From positions 1-7,160 of the forward strand of contig JAOPWO010000437.1 of NCBI GenBank assembly GCA_025965635.1: a stretch of 7,160 nucleotides of DNA, read 5' to 3'. A program made the translations under genes and the position numbers. Under the pieces are notes generated by a model. It did no database searches and was not told where the DNA came from. It was given only the letters and a program-made list of their open reading frames with translations. Origin of the DNA: Modestobacter sp. Its GTDB lineage: Bacteria > Actinomycetota > Actinomycetes > Mycobacteriales > Geodermatophilaceae. Positions 1 through 6,236 of the stretch are shown here, piece after piece (the stretch's first letter is position 1; each line of letters begins with the position of its first letter).

Positions 1-398
1 TCGTCGTCCTCGGGGTGGCCGGCGAGCACGGCATCACCGCGCCCGCTGAACGGGTGTCGCTGCTGGCCCGCGTGCTGCTCGACCGCGACCTCCCCGCCGC
101 CAGGGTCGAGCCGCTGCTGACCCGCGCCCGCGGCAGCTACGCCGAGGAGGCCTTCGGCGCCCGCGCCCAGCGACGCGGGGTGCGCGGCAACCTGCGCGCG
201 CTGTGGCGGGTGGCCCGGCTGCTCAGCCGGATCGACGACGCCCTGGACGAGCGCCCCAAGGGCAAGCTCCGCCACCGGGCGCTGAGCAATCTGCCCGTGG
301 TCGGCGTGCTGGGCGGCTACGCCGCTGAGCGCGAGGGCCTGCGGCGGGCCGCGGCGCGCGCGGACGCGGTGCTCACCGGCATCCCGGTGCCCGACTGA
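1..398 (+). CDS. C-terminal part of an unrecognised protein (5' end outside window)
   Basis: The frame is open from the window edge (first full codon at base 3) to a TGA at 396-398, giving about 131 residues. GTG 15 is only an internal codon that could look like a start, since the frame continues upstream without a stop. The visible part is Ala/Arg/Leu-rich and helical. It has an early stretch of the type VAGEHGI...AERVSLLARVLL, a basic middle segment, and a glycine-containing hydrophobic patch (LSNLPVVGVLGGYAAE) near residues 97-112, followed by a helical end. That layout is reminiscent of EcsC-like membrane-associated proteins, but this is only a resemblance and no catalytic motif is visible. 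It converges on metF with a 15-bp gap, so it is unlikely to share a transcript with any other gene here. Confidence 0.6.
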   Translation, partial: VVLGVAGEHGITAPAERVSLLARVLLDRDLPAARVEPLLTRARGSYAEEAFGARAQRRGVRGNLRALWRVARLLSRIDDALDERPKGKLRHRALSNLPVVGVLGGYAAEREGLRRAAARADAVLTGIPVPD

Positions 399-417
399 CC
401 CGACGGCGGACGGTCAG
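395..417. terminator. Possible small bidirectional hairpin between convergent genes
   Basis: CTGACC (395-400) and GGTCAG (412-417) form a 6-bp inverted repeat with an 11-nt loop. It covers the TGA stops of both convergent genes. Three of the six pairs are automatic because both genes end in TGA, and there is no T-tract, so this is weak. A nested CCG/CGG pair (400-402 with 407-409) lies in the loop. Confidence 0.2.
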
Positions 418-1316
418 GAGGCCACCGGCACCGCGGCGAGCGCGGCGTGCACCTCGCGCGTCGCCGTGGAGCGGTTCATGGTGATGAAGTGGATGCCGGG
501 GACGCCCTCGGCCAGCAGCCGGGCGCACATGTCGGTGGCCACCTCGACGCCGAGGGCCCGCACGGCCGCCTTGTCCTCGGGGCGTTCGCCGTCCAGGGCG
601 GTGAACCGGTCCAGCAGGTCACCGGGGAACGCCTGCCCGGACAGCTGCACGATCCGGCTGATCTGCCGGGCGTTGGTCACCGGCATGACGCCGGCGATGA
701 TCGGCACGTCGCAGCCGTGGGCGCTGACCCGGTCACGCAACCGCAGGTAGTCCTCGACCCGGAAGAACATCTGGGTGATCGCGAAGTCGGCGCCGGCCCG
801 GCACTTGGCCACGAACATCGCCGTGTCGGTCGCCGCGTCGACCGAGCGGGGGTGCTGCTCCGGGAAGGCCGCGACGCCCACCGAGAAGTCACCGATCGAC
901 TTGATCAGCTCGACCAGCTCCGCGGCGTACCGGAGCCCGTCCGGGTGGGCCACCCACTCGGCGTGCGGGTCGGCGCCGGGCGGGTCGCCGCGCAGCGCCA
1001 GCAGGTTGCGCACCCCGGCGTCGGCCAGCCGGCTCACCACGTGCCGGAGCTCGGCCACGCTGTGGACGACGGCGGTCAGGTGCGCCAACGGCAGCATCGG
1101 GGTCTCCGCGGAGATCCGCTCGGTCACCGCGACGGTGCCCTCACGGGTCGACCCGCCGGCGCCGTAGGTCACCGAGACGAACGAGGGCTGCAGCCGCTCG
1201 ATCTGCCGCAGCGCCGTCCACAGCTGCTGCCCGGCCGCCGCGTCCCGGGGCGGGAAGAACTCGAAGGACCACGTGGGCCGCTGCTGGTCCAGGAGCTCGC
1301 GCACGGTGCCGGTCAC
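414..1316 (-). CDS. metF: 5,10-methylenetetrahydrofolate reductase (MetF)
   Basis: This cytosolic flavoenzyme reduces 5,10-methylene-THF to 5-methyl-THF, the methyl donor for methionine synthesis. From GTG 1316 it is 300 residues, the usual bacterial MetF length. The TIM-barrel signature runs in order: SFEFFPPR (17-24, with the catalytic-type Glu19), SVTYGAGGSTR (48-58), LALRGDPP (106-113, Asp111 near the flavin), GVAAFPEQHP (147-156), the ADFAITQMFF strand (176-185, Gln182), PIIAGVMPVTN (205-215) and GIHFITMNR (274-282). The frame stays open far upstream, but family homology begins just after this GTG. No Shine-Dalgarno precedes it; instead a TACCCT hexamer lies 8 nt upstream, suggesting a leaderless mRNA. 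ATG 1369 would add 18 residues and has no ribosome binding site. It is divergent from the carotenoid operon; the nearby metF-like gene in M. tuberculosis (Rv2172c, from memory) has the same arrangement. Confidence 0.95.
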   Translation of the reverse strand: MTGTVRELLDQQRPTWSFEFFPPRDAAAGQQLWTALRQIERLQPSFVSVTYGAGGSTREGTVAVTERISAETPMLPLAHLTAVVHSVAELRHVVSRLADAGVRNLLALRGDPPGADPHAEWVAHPDGLRYAAELVELIKSIGDFSVGVAAFPEQHPRSVDAATDTAMFVAKCRAGADFAITQMFFRVEDYLRLRDRVSAHGCDVPIIAGVMPVTNARQISRIVQLSGQAFPGDLLDRFTALDGERPEDKAAVRALGVEVATDMCARLLAEGVPGIHFITMNRSTATREVHAALAAVPVAS

Positions 1317-1324
1317 AGGACTGA

Positions 1325-1330
1325 AGGGTA
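1325..1330 (-). promoter_or_regulatory. Putative -10 box of metF (leaderless)
   Basis: Read on the minus strand, the hexamer is TACCCT, matching the actinobacterial TANNNT pattern, 8 nt before GTG 1316. Transcription would start at or next to the start codon. No convincing -35 is visible at the expected distance. Confidence 0.45.
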
Positions 1331-1344
1331 CGGAACGAATTCCG
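1331..1344. repeat. Perfect inverted repeat next to the metF -10 box
   Basis: CGGAA-CGAA-TTCCG is a perfect 5-bp inverted repeat with a 4-nt centre. It abuts the putative metF -10 on its upstream side, within the -10/-35 spacer. The position is suitable for a repressor site, but no known operator is matched and the arms are short. Confidence 0.3.
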
Positions 1345-1449
1345 CGTTCGAGAATCACCCCGGACCGCATCTGATCGGCGCGCCACGGCCGAAGCAGACC
1401 CTGAGCGCAGCACGTCCCTGCTGCGCGGGACGCCGGTCTCCCCGGCGCG

Positions 1450-1457
1450 GAGAGGAG
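1450..1457 (+). promoter_or_regulatory. Shine-Dalgarno-like site for an alternative crtE start at 1464
   Basis: GAGAGGAG lies 6 nt before an ATG at 1464 that is in frame with the prenyltransferase. It is the best ribosome binding site in the window, so the start of that gene remains open between 1464 and 1533. Confidence 0.4.
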
Positions 1458-1520
1458 CGCCCCATGCCACCGAGCCCGCTGACGCCCGTCCTGGACAGGC
1501 CGAGGTGCATCCGATCGGGC

Positions 1521-1526
1521 GATACT
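1521..1526 (+). promoter_or_regulatory. Putative -10 box of the crtE-crtI-crtB operon
   Basis: GATACT matches TATAAT at four of six positions and lies 6 nt before GTG 1533, the spacing expected for a leaderless transcript. A TGGACA at 1492-1497 resembles a -35, but the 23-nt spacer is too long for a standard promoter. If ATG 1464 is the real start, this hexamer is simply coding sequence. Confidence 0.45.
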
Positions 1527-1532
1527 GGTCCG

Positions 1533-2663
1533 GTGACCGTCGGGACGCAGCACCGCGACTCGTCCAGCGGGGCTCCGGCGCCGTCGGACGCCGCCGACCT
1601 CGAGCGGGTCCGCGGCTCCGTGGCCATCGCGCTCGAGGACTTCCTCGACCGCCAGCGCGACACCCTGGCCACGATGGACCCGTCCCTCTCCCCCGTGGTG
1701 GACGAGGTGTGCGCCCTGGCCGCCGGGGGGAAGCGGCTGCGTCCGCTGTTCGCCTACTGGGGGTGGCGCGGCACGACCGGTGGCGCCCCTGGACCGGCGG
1801 ACGACGACGCCGCGGTGCTGCGCGCCGTCGCCGCCCTGGAGTTGGTGCACGCCAGCGCCCTGGTGCACGACGACGTCATGGACGGCGCCCTCACCCGCCG
1901 CGGCCGTCCCGCCACGCACATCGGCTTCGCCACCCGGCACGGCGACAGCGCGCTCGCCGGCAACGGCGACACCTTCGGGGTGGGGGCGGCGATCCTGGTC
2001 GGCGACCTGGCCCTGGTCTGGTCCGACGAGCTGCTGCGCCGGTCGGGCATCTCCGCCGCCGCACTGGAACGGGCCCGCGCGGTCTGGGACACCATGCGCA
2101 CCGAGGTCACCGCCGGGCAGTACCTCGACCTGCTGCGCGCCGCCGGCGGCCTGCCCGGACCCCAGGGGGCGCTCACCGTGGCCCGCTACAAGAGCGCCGG
2201 CTACACCGTCCAGCGCCCGCTGCAGCTCGGTGCCGCGATCGCCGGCGCCGGTCCCCGGCTGGCGGAGGCCTACTCGGCCATCGGGCTGCCGCTCGGCGAG
2301 GCGTTCCAGCTGCGGGACGACGTGCTGGGCGTGTTCGGCGATCCCGTGGTGACCGGCAAGTCCGCCGACGACGACCTGCGCGAGGGCAAGCGGACGTTGC
2401 TCATCTCCCTCGCCGAGGAGGTGGCCGACGCCACCGGCCGGCGGCTGCTGGCCGCCAGCCTCGGTGACCCGCAGGCCGGTCCGCAGGAGCTGCAGGCGCT
2501 GCGCCGGCTGATCGAGGACACCGGCGCCCGCGCCCGGGTCGAGCAGCGGATCAGCGAGCGCACCGCGCTCGCCCGCCGCGCGATCGCCGACGCCCCCATC
2601 GCCGACGACGCCCGGAACGCGCTCGACGCGCTCGCCGTCGCGGCCACCTCCCGCACCGCATGA
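1533..2663 (+). CDS. crtE: Polyprenyl diphosphate synthase, GGPP-synthase type (IdsA/CrtE)
   Basis: This trans-prenyltransferase condenses IPP with allylic diphosphates, most likely to C20 GGPP for the phytoene synthase encoded downstream. From GTG 1533 it has 376 residues. GGKRLRP (65-71) binds IPP. The first Asp-rich motif is DDVMD (113-117), preceded by small residues (Ser108, Ala109) rather than aromatics, which in this family allows chains of C20 or longer. The second motif is DDVLGVFGD (262-270), followed by GK and DDLREGKR, the form I associate with actinobacterial IdsA/GrcC proteins. The start is uncertain: ATG 1464 has a strong Shine-Dalgarno and would add 23 residues, whereas GTG 1533 has a -10-like hexamer 6 nt upstream, and the 1464-1532 codons (AGG, CGA, GAT, ACT, GGT) are poorer than the rest. 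It overlaps crtI by ATGA. It occupies the position of idsA2 in M. tuberculosis. Exact chain length cannot be read from the sequence. Confidence 0.92.
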   Translation: MTVGTQHRDSSSGAPAPSDAADLERVRGSVAIALEDFLDRQRDTLATMDPSLSPVVDEVCALAAGGKRLRPLFAYWGWRGTTGGAPGPADDDAAVLRAVAALELVHASALVHDDVMDGALTRRGRPATHIGFATRHGDSALAGNGDTFGVGAAILVGDLALVWSDELLRRSGISAAALERARAVWDTMRTEVTAGQYLDLLRAAGGLPGPQGALTVARYKSAGYTVQRPLQLGAAIAGAGPRLAEAYSAIGLPLGEAFQLRDDVLGVFGDPVVTGKSADDDLREGKRTLLISLAEEVADATGRRLLAASLGDPQAGPQELQALRRLIEDTGARARVEQRISERTALARRAIADAPIADDARNALDALAVAATSRTA

Positions 2664-2713
2664 GCCGACCGCACAGCATGAGCCGACCGCACCGCACGGG
2701 CCGACCGCAGCGC
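2660..2713 (+). repeat. Three tandem 18-bp repeats at the start of crtI
   Basis: Three imperfect 18-bp units (2660-2677, 2678-2695, 2696-2713) follow the pattern ATGAGCCGACCGCACAGC, changing at a few bases. They encode MSRPHS, MSRPHR and TGRPQR. They start exactly at the crtI initiator and duplicate the ATGA start context, so a second in-frame ATG occurs at 2678. Confidence 0.8.
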
Positions 2714-4231
2714 ACCGCCCGGGGCCTGCGCACCGTTCCCGGCCGGACCGACCGGATCGTCGTGGTCGGTGCCGGGCTGGCGGGGCTGTCCGCGGCGCTG
2801 CGGCTGCGCGGCGCGGGGCGCGAGGTCACCGTCGTGGAACGGGCGCCCGGTCCGGGGGGCCGGGCCGGGCGCGTGGAGCGGTCCGGTTACGCCCTGGACA
2901 CCGGCCCGTCGGTGTTCACCGCGCCCGAGCTGGTCGACGACGCGCTCGCCGCGGTCGGCGAACGGCTGGCCGACCGGGTGGTCCTCACCCCGCTGGCCAC
3001 CACCTACCGGGCGCAGTTCGCCGACGGGTCAGCGCTCGACGTGCATGCCGACCGGGACGCCTTCGCCGCCGAGGTGGAGCAGGTGTGCGGCGCCGGCTCC
3101 GGCGCGGAGCTGCGCCGCTACCTCGACCACCTGGTCGAGCTGCACCGCATCCAGCTCCCGGTGTTCATCGACCGCAACTTCGACTCCCCGCTGGACCTGG
3201 CCGGCCCGGAGCTGCTCACCCTGGCCCGGATGGGGGGCTTCCGGACGCTGTCCCGGCACGTCGACCGGTACTTCACCGACGACCGGCTGCGCCGGCTGTT
3301 CAGCTTCCAGGCCCTGTACGCCGGGGTGTCCCCGTTCCGCGCCATCGCCGCCTACGCGGTGATCGCGCAGCTGGACATCGGCGCCGGCGTCTGGCACCCG
3401 CAGGGCGGCATCGCCGCGGTACCGGCCGCGATGGCCGCCGCGGCAGCCGACGCCGGCGTGGTGTTCCGCTACGGCAGCGGCGTGCGGGAACTGGAGCTGA
3501 CCGGCTCCCGGGTCAGCGGGGTGTGCCTGGACGGCGGGGAACGGCTGCCCGCCGACGCCGTCGTGGTCACCGTCGACCAGCCGGCCGCGCTCGTGCCCGG
3601 GCTGCGTCAGCGGCGCCACCCGGTGTACTCGCCGTCCTGCGTGGCCCTGCACCTGGGCGTGCGGGCTGAGCTGCCCGGCCAGGCACACCACACGATCAGC
3701 TTCGGCGACTCCTGGCAGGAGGTGTTCCGTGAGCTCACCCGGGACGGCCGCCCGATGAGCGACCCCAGCCTGCTGATCAGCATGCCGTCGGTGACCGACC
3801 GGTCGCTGGTGCCGGGCTCCGCGGACGGGCGGCCGGGCCAGGTGCTCAGCGTCGTCGCGCCCACGCCCAACCTCCACCGGCGCAGCGGCGGGAACCCCGA
3901 GCTCGACTGGCCCACCCTCGGGCCCCGTTACCGGGACGAGGTGCTCGCCACGATGGAGGCGCGCGGCTGGACCGGGCTGACCGGTGCGATCGAGGTCGAG
4001 GAGATGCTCACCCCGCGGGACTGGGCCGCCCAGGGCATGGCGGCCGGCACGCCGTTCGCGCTGGCGCACACCTTCGGCCAGACCGGCCCGTTCCGGCCGG
4101 GCACGCTGCCGCGCAGCGGCCCGGAGAACGTGGTGCTGGCCGGCTCGTCGGTGCAGCCGGGCGTTGGCGTCCCGATGGTGGTCATCAGCGGGCGGCTGGC
4201 CGCGGAGCGGATCACCGGGGCCACCGGGTGA
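2660..4231 (+). CDS. crtI: Phytoene desaturase, CrtI family
   Basis: This FAD-dependent desaturase is expected to introduce the double bonds that turn phytoene into lycopene at the membrane. Its 523 residues are typical of the family. After an unusual basic tail (1-30) comes the dinucleotide-binding motif IVVVGAGLAG (33-42), then VVER with Glu60 for the FAD ribose, and PGGRAG (65-70). ALDTGPSVF (78-86) is the conserved second part of the FAD domain. The C-terminal FAD motif reads LAGSSVQPGVGVPMVVISGR (493-512). ATG 2660 overlaps the prenyltransferase stop (ATGA) with no clear Shine-Dalgarno, so it is probably translated by coupling; Met7 at 2678 is an alternative. The end overlaps crtB by GTGA. 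The number of desaturations, and so whether the product is lycopene or a less desaturated carotene, cannot be read from the sequence; the linked lycopene cyclase genes favour lycopene. Confidence 0.93.
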   Translation: MSRPHSMSRPHRTGRPQRTARGLRTVPGRTDRIVVVGAGLAGLSAALRLRGAGREVTVVERAPGPGGRAGRVERSGYALDTGPSVFTAPELVDDALAAVGERLADRVVLTPLATTYRAQFADGSALDVHADRDAFAAEVEQVCGAGSGAELRRYLDHLVELHRIQLPVFIDRNFDSPLDLAGPELLTLARMGGFRTLSRHVDRYFTDDRLRRLFSFQALYAGVSPFRAIAAYAVIAQLDIGAGVWHPQGGIAAVPAAMAAAAADAGVVFRYGSGVRELELTGSRVSGVCLDGGERLPADAVVVTVDQPAALVPGLRQRRHPVYSPSCVALHLGVRAELPGQAHHTISFGDSWQEVFRELTRDGRPMSDPSLLISMPSVTDRSLVPGSADGRPGQVLSVVAPTPNLHRRSGGNPELDWPTLGPRYRDEVLATMEARGWTGLTGAIEVEEMLTPRDWAAQGMAAGTPFALAHTFGQTGPFRPGTLPRSGPENVVLAGSSVQPGVGVPMVVISGRLAAERITGATG

Positions 4232-5181
4232 CCGCACCCACCCCGCCGCCGTCGCGGGCCGCCCAGCAGGCCGCGCTGGACGCCGCCTACCGGCACTGCG
4301 CCGCCATCAACGCCGAGCACGGCAAGAGCTACCACCTGGCCACCCGGCTGCTCACCCCGGACCGCCGCCCGGCCGTGCACGCCCTGTACGCCGCCGCGCG
4401 CACCGCCGACGACCTGGTCGACGTGCCCGGGGCCGACCCGCGCGGCGACCTGGCCGCCTGGTCGCGGGCGGCGCTGGCCGAGCTCGAGGCCGGCTGGTCC
4501 GAGGACCCGGTGCGGCTGGCGCTGGTGCACACCGTCCGCCGGTACGGCATCCCGGTCGAGCACCTCGTCGACTTCCTGGCCGCGATGACCAGCGACCTGG
4601 ACGTGGCCGGCTACCCCGACCTCGACGCCCTGGACCGGTACATGTGGGGCTCGGCGTCGGTGATCGGGCTGCAGGTGCTGCCCGTCCTGGGCACCGCGCC
4701 GGGCGTGGCCCGCGAGGAGGCAGCGCCGCACGCCATCGCGCTGGGCGAGGCGTTCCAGCTGACCAACTTCCTGCGCGACGTCGGGGAGGACGTCGACCGC
4801 GGCCGCGTCTACCTGCCCGAGGACCTCATGTCCGCCCACGGGGTGACCCGCGAGCAGCTCGCGGCCAAGCGCTTCGACGCCGGGTTCCGGGAGCTGATGC
4901 GGGAGATGGTCGCGATCACCCGCCGCCGCTACGACGACGCCGCCCCCGGCACGCCGCTGCTGGCGCCCGAGTCGCGGGACTGCGTGCGGGCGGCCACCGC
5001 GCTGTACGGCGGCATCCTCACCGAGATCGAGGGCGCCGACTACCGGGTGCTCGACCGCCGCGTGCGGGTACCCCGGTCGCGCCGGCTGGCGGTGTTCGCC
5101 CGCCGGTTGACCGCCGCCCAGCTGGCCAGGGTCAGGGTCACCATGGCGAAGCCGAAGAGCAGGTCCTCCACCGGCGCGTAG
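4228..5181 (+). CDS. crtB: Phytoene synthase (CrtB)
   Basis: This squalene/phytoene synthase-family enzyme joins two GGPP molecules head to head into phytoene, the first committed step to C40 carotenoids. It has 317 residues from GTG 4228, which overlaps the crtI stop (GTGA). Visible motifs are KSYHLATRLL (33-42), the first Asp-rich motif RTADDLVD (58-65), YMWGSASVIGL (138-148) and the second Asp-rich motif NFLRDVGEDVDRGRVYLP (180-197, Asp184 and Asp188). The family core appears to end near RRLAVFARRL (about residue 296). The last 20 or so residues are a basic tail encoded antisense to conserved parts of crtYd. In total 142 bp (residues 271-317) overlap the convergent crtYd. Squalene or dehydrosqualene synthesis is a formal alternative, but the crtE-crtI-cyclase context argues for phytoene. 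Confidence 0.94.
   Translation: MTAPTPPPSRAAQQAALDAAYRHCAAINAEHGKSYHLATRLLTPDRRPAVHALYAAARTADDLVDVPGADPRGDLAAWSRAALAELEAGWSEDPVRLALVHTVRRYGIPVEHLVDFLAAMTSDLDVAGYPDLDALDRYMWGSASVIGLQVLPVLGTAPGVAREEAAPHAIALGEAFQLTNFLRDVGEDVDRGRVYLPEDLMSAHGVTREQLAAKRFDAGFRELMREMVAITRRRYDDAAPGTPLLAPESRDCVRAATALYGGILTEIEGADYRVLDRRVRVPRSRRLAVFARRLTAAQLARVRVTMAKPKSRSSTGA
5040..5181. other. 142-bp tail-to-tail coding overlap of crtB and crtYd
   Basis: crtB reads to a TAG at 5179-5181, and crtYd on the other strand reads to its stop at 5040-5042. The shared segment encodes CrtB residues 271-317 and CrtYd residues from about 70 to 115. It includes the conserved PVEDLLF motif of CrtYd and part of the conserved CrtB C-terminal region. 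No room for a conventional terminator is left between the two operons. Confidence 0.85.
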
Positions 5182-5387
5182 GCGATCCGCGGACCCCAGA
5201 TGGCGGCCGGGTCGTAGGTGACCACGTCCAACCCGGTGAGCACACCGTTCATCAGCAGCTGGAACGTGACGACGATGGCGTAGGCGACCCAGAACACCCG
5301 GCGGGTCACCATCCGGGTGCGGTAGACCGCCAGGTCCACCGCGAGGACGGCGACGACGGCGAGCACCGCGAGCGTGGAGTAGGTCAT
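5040..5387 (-). CDS. crtYd: Lycopene cyclase subunit, CrtYd type
   Basis: This is the second half of a heterodimeric lycopene cyclase, a small integral membrane protein that acts with CrtYc to form ionone rings on lycopene. It has 115 residues. Hydrophobic segments lie at about 4-22, 31-50 and 76-93. The signature is RIAYAPVEDLLFGF (67-80), whose acidic PVED is the counterpart of PVEE in CrtYc. The family core ends near ASWAAVNRR (88-96); the remaining Arg/Ser/Thr-rich tail is encoded opposite crtB and may be a by-product of the overlap. ATG 5387 overlaps the crtYc stop (ATGA), with a GAGG 7 nt upstream (5395-5398). Ring type (beta or epsilon) and one- versus two-end cyclisation cannot be deduced. 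Confidence 0.88.
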   Translation of the reverse strand: MTYSTLAVLAVVAVLAVDLAVYRTRMVTRRVFWVAYAIVVTFQLLMNGVLTGLDVVTYDPAAIWGPRIAYAPVEDLLFGFAMVTLTLASWAAVNRRANTASRRDRGTRTRRSSTR

Positions 5388-5728
5388 CGCTCAGCCTCGT
5401 CGGCGGGGTAGCCGGCGTCCCAGCCGGTCACCTTCCGCACCGCCTCCAGCGCCAGCACCGCGCAGAGCGGGACGACGAGGAAGAACAGCACCTCCTCGAC
5501 CGGCATCCCGCCGGGCAGCCGCACGCCGACGGTGAGCTCGTCGCTGTAGTTCCAGTGACCGGCCGCGATCGCGTAGAGCACCCACACCACGAAGACGACG
5601 AACTCCGGGAGCACGGCGAGCACCAGCCGCCGCCAGCGGGCGTAGACCCGCACGCCCAGCAGCAGCTCCAGTGGCGCGGTCACCACCAGGCAGCCGACGA
5701 GCAGGGCCGCGTAGGTCAGGTGCCCCAT
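5384..5728 (-). CDS. crtYc: Lycopene cyclase subunit, CrtYc type
   Basis: This is the first half of the heterodimeric lycopene cyclase, a membrane protein of 114 residues, typical of actinobacterial CrtYc. It has an N-terminal hydrophobic helix (about 4-23), a second (36-56), the conserved GHWNYSDELTVGVRLPGG (57-74) leading into MPVEEVLFF (75-83), and a third helix through LVVPLCAVLALEAV (84-97). Such sequences recur in related split and fused lycopene cyclases. It begins 12 bp after the stop of the winged-helix gene and ends in a 4-bp overlap with crtYd, so all three are probably one transcript. The only ribosome-binding hint is GGTGA (minus strand, 5733-5737) 4 nt before ATG 5728. Confidence 0.9.
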   Translation of the reverse strand: MGHLTYAALLVGCLVVTAPLELLLGVRVYARWRRLVLAVLPEFVVFVVWVLYAIAAGHWNYSDELTVGVRLPGGMPVEEVLFFLVVPLCAVLALEAVRKVTGWDAGYPADEAER

Positions 5729-5740
5729 GTGGTCACCGGG

Positions 5741-6064
5741 TCAGAGCGCCATGGCCTGGGCGCGGCGGGTCACCTCGGTGTGCCGGTCGTCGCGGAGCGC
5801 CTGCACCGGCGTGCCCGGGAGCGAGTCGTCCTCGCGGAACAGCCAGTCGAAGGCCTCCTGCTCGGAGAACCCGCCGTCGGCCAGCACGGTCAGCAGGCCC
5901 GGCAGGTGCCGCAGCACCGCGCCGTCCTGGAGGAAGTCGGCGGGGATCTTGCCGTTGCCGCTGCCCGGCACGGCCATGAGCTTGCGGTCGCGGATCAGCT
6001 GACGGACCCGGTTGGACGAGACACCGAGCTGCGCGGCGACCTCGGCGGGAGTGAGCGTGTCCAT
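5741..6064 (-). CDS. Rv2175c-family winged-helix DNA-binding protein
   Basis: This small protein of 107 residues has an N-terminal helix-turn-helix (LTPAEVAAQLGVSSNRVRQLI, roughly 4-24), a wing-like GSGNGKIP (34-41), and a conserved C-terminal half LPGLLTVLADGGFSEQEAF (54-72) ending in RRAQAMAL. The latter closely recalls M. tuberculosis Rv2175c, a DNA-binding protein phosphorylated by PknL. Context agrees: the divergent neighbour is a PknL-like kinase. In Rv2175c the phosphosite lies in a flexible N-terminal tail (Thr9, from memory). Here an in-frame TGA sits two codons before the ATG, so no tail exists; Thr3 and Thr5 are the only threonines at that end. It heads the operon with crtYc and crtYd. 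A -10-like hexamer lies 8 nt upstream, inside an inverted repeat that may be its own operator. Target genes are unknown. Confidence 0.88.
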   Translation of the reverse strand: MDTLTPAEVAAQLGVSSNRVRQLIRDRKLMAVPGSGNGKIPADFLQDGAVLRHLPGLLTVLADGGFSEQEAFDWLFREDDSLPGTPVQALRDDRHTEVTRRAQAMAL

Positions 6065-6081
6065 AGGCCGTCAGCCTATGG
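6061..6081. promoter_or_regulatory. Perfect inverted repeat over the promoter and start of the Rv2175c-like gene (candidate operator)
   Basis: CCATAGGC (6061-6068), a 5-nt spacer CGTCA, and GCCTATGG (6074-6081) form a perfect 8-bp inverted repeat. One arm contains the gene's ATG (read on the minus strand) and the other its putative -10 box. The arms are unusually AT-containing for this sequence. If the mRNA is leaderless the upstream arm is not transcribed, so a DNA-level operator, perhaps for the encoded protein itself, is more likely than an RNA hairpin. Confidence 0.55.
6073..6078 (-). promoter_or_regulatory. Putative -10 box of the Rv2175c-like/crtYc/crtYd operon
   Basis: Read on the minus strand, the hexamer is TAGGCT (TANNNT pattern), 8 nt before ATG 6064. 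No Shine-Dalgarno is present, and transcription would begin close to the ATG. No good -35 is seen upstream. Confidence 0.45.
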
Positions 6082-6236
6082 CGAGCCCGAGCGCCCCGGC
6101 GGCCCGGGGACCCCCACCCGTCCCACGGGACACCGTCGTCCGCGCCCGGTGAGCTCCCCTGGGGCACGTGTGGCCACTCTGGCACCTGGTCGCCGCCGGG
6201 CCCGCGTGGTTGAGTTCGTCTCCCCCGTTCCGCTCC

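Noticed and set aside
262..270. Missing third Asp in the second Asp-rich motif of the prenyltransferase (residue numbers: DDVLGVFGD), considered as a defect.
   Set aside because: As far as I recall, this form is normal in actinobacterial IdsA/GrcC proteins. The numbers given here are residue positions in the protein.
1333..1349. GAACG-N7-CGTTC, considered as a LexA (SOS) box.
   Set aside because: The actinobacterial LexA site has CGAAC and GTTCG arms separated by 4 nt. Spacing and arms do not fit.
447..1532. Long open plus-strand frame upstream of, and continuous with, the prenyltransferase.
   Set aside because: It is antisense to metF and has no recognisable protein content. It is the kind of open frame common in GC-rich DNA.
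1317..1940. Upstream extension of the metF frame on the minus strand.
   Set aside because: It runs antisense through the start of the prenyltransferase gene, and MetF homology begins only after 1316.
3029..4839. Large minus-strand frames opposite crtI and crtB.
   Set aside because: They are low-complexity Gly/Val/Arg/His-rich translations typical of shadows, whereas the plus-strand genes carry complete family motifs.
6094..6109. CCCCGG-N4-CCGGGG inverted repeat considered as a terminator or operator.
   Set aside because: It consists only of G and C in a very GC-rich spacer, has no T-tract, and lies between divergent promoters where no terminator is needed.
6165..6170. CACGTG palindrome in the regulator/kinase spacer.
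   Set aside because: A 6-bp palindrome in GC-rich DNA is expected by chance, and it has no clear placement relative to either promoter.
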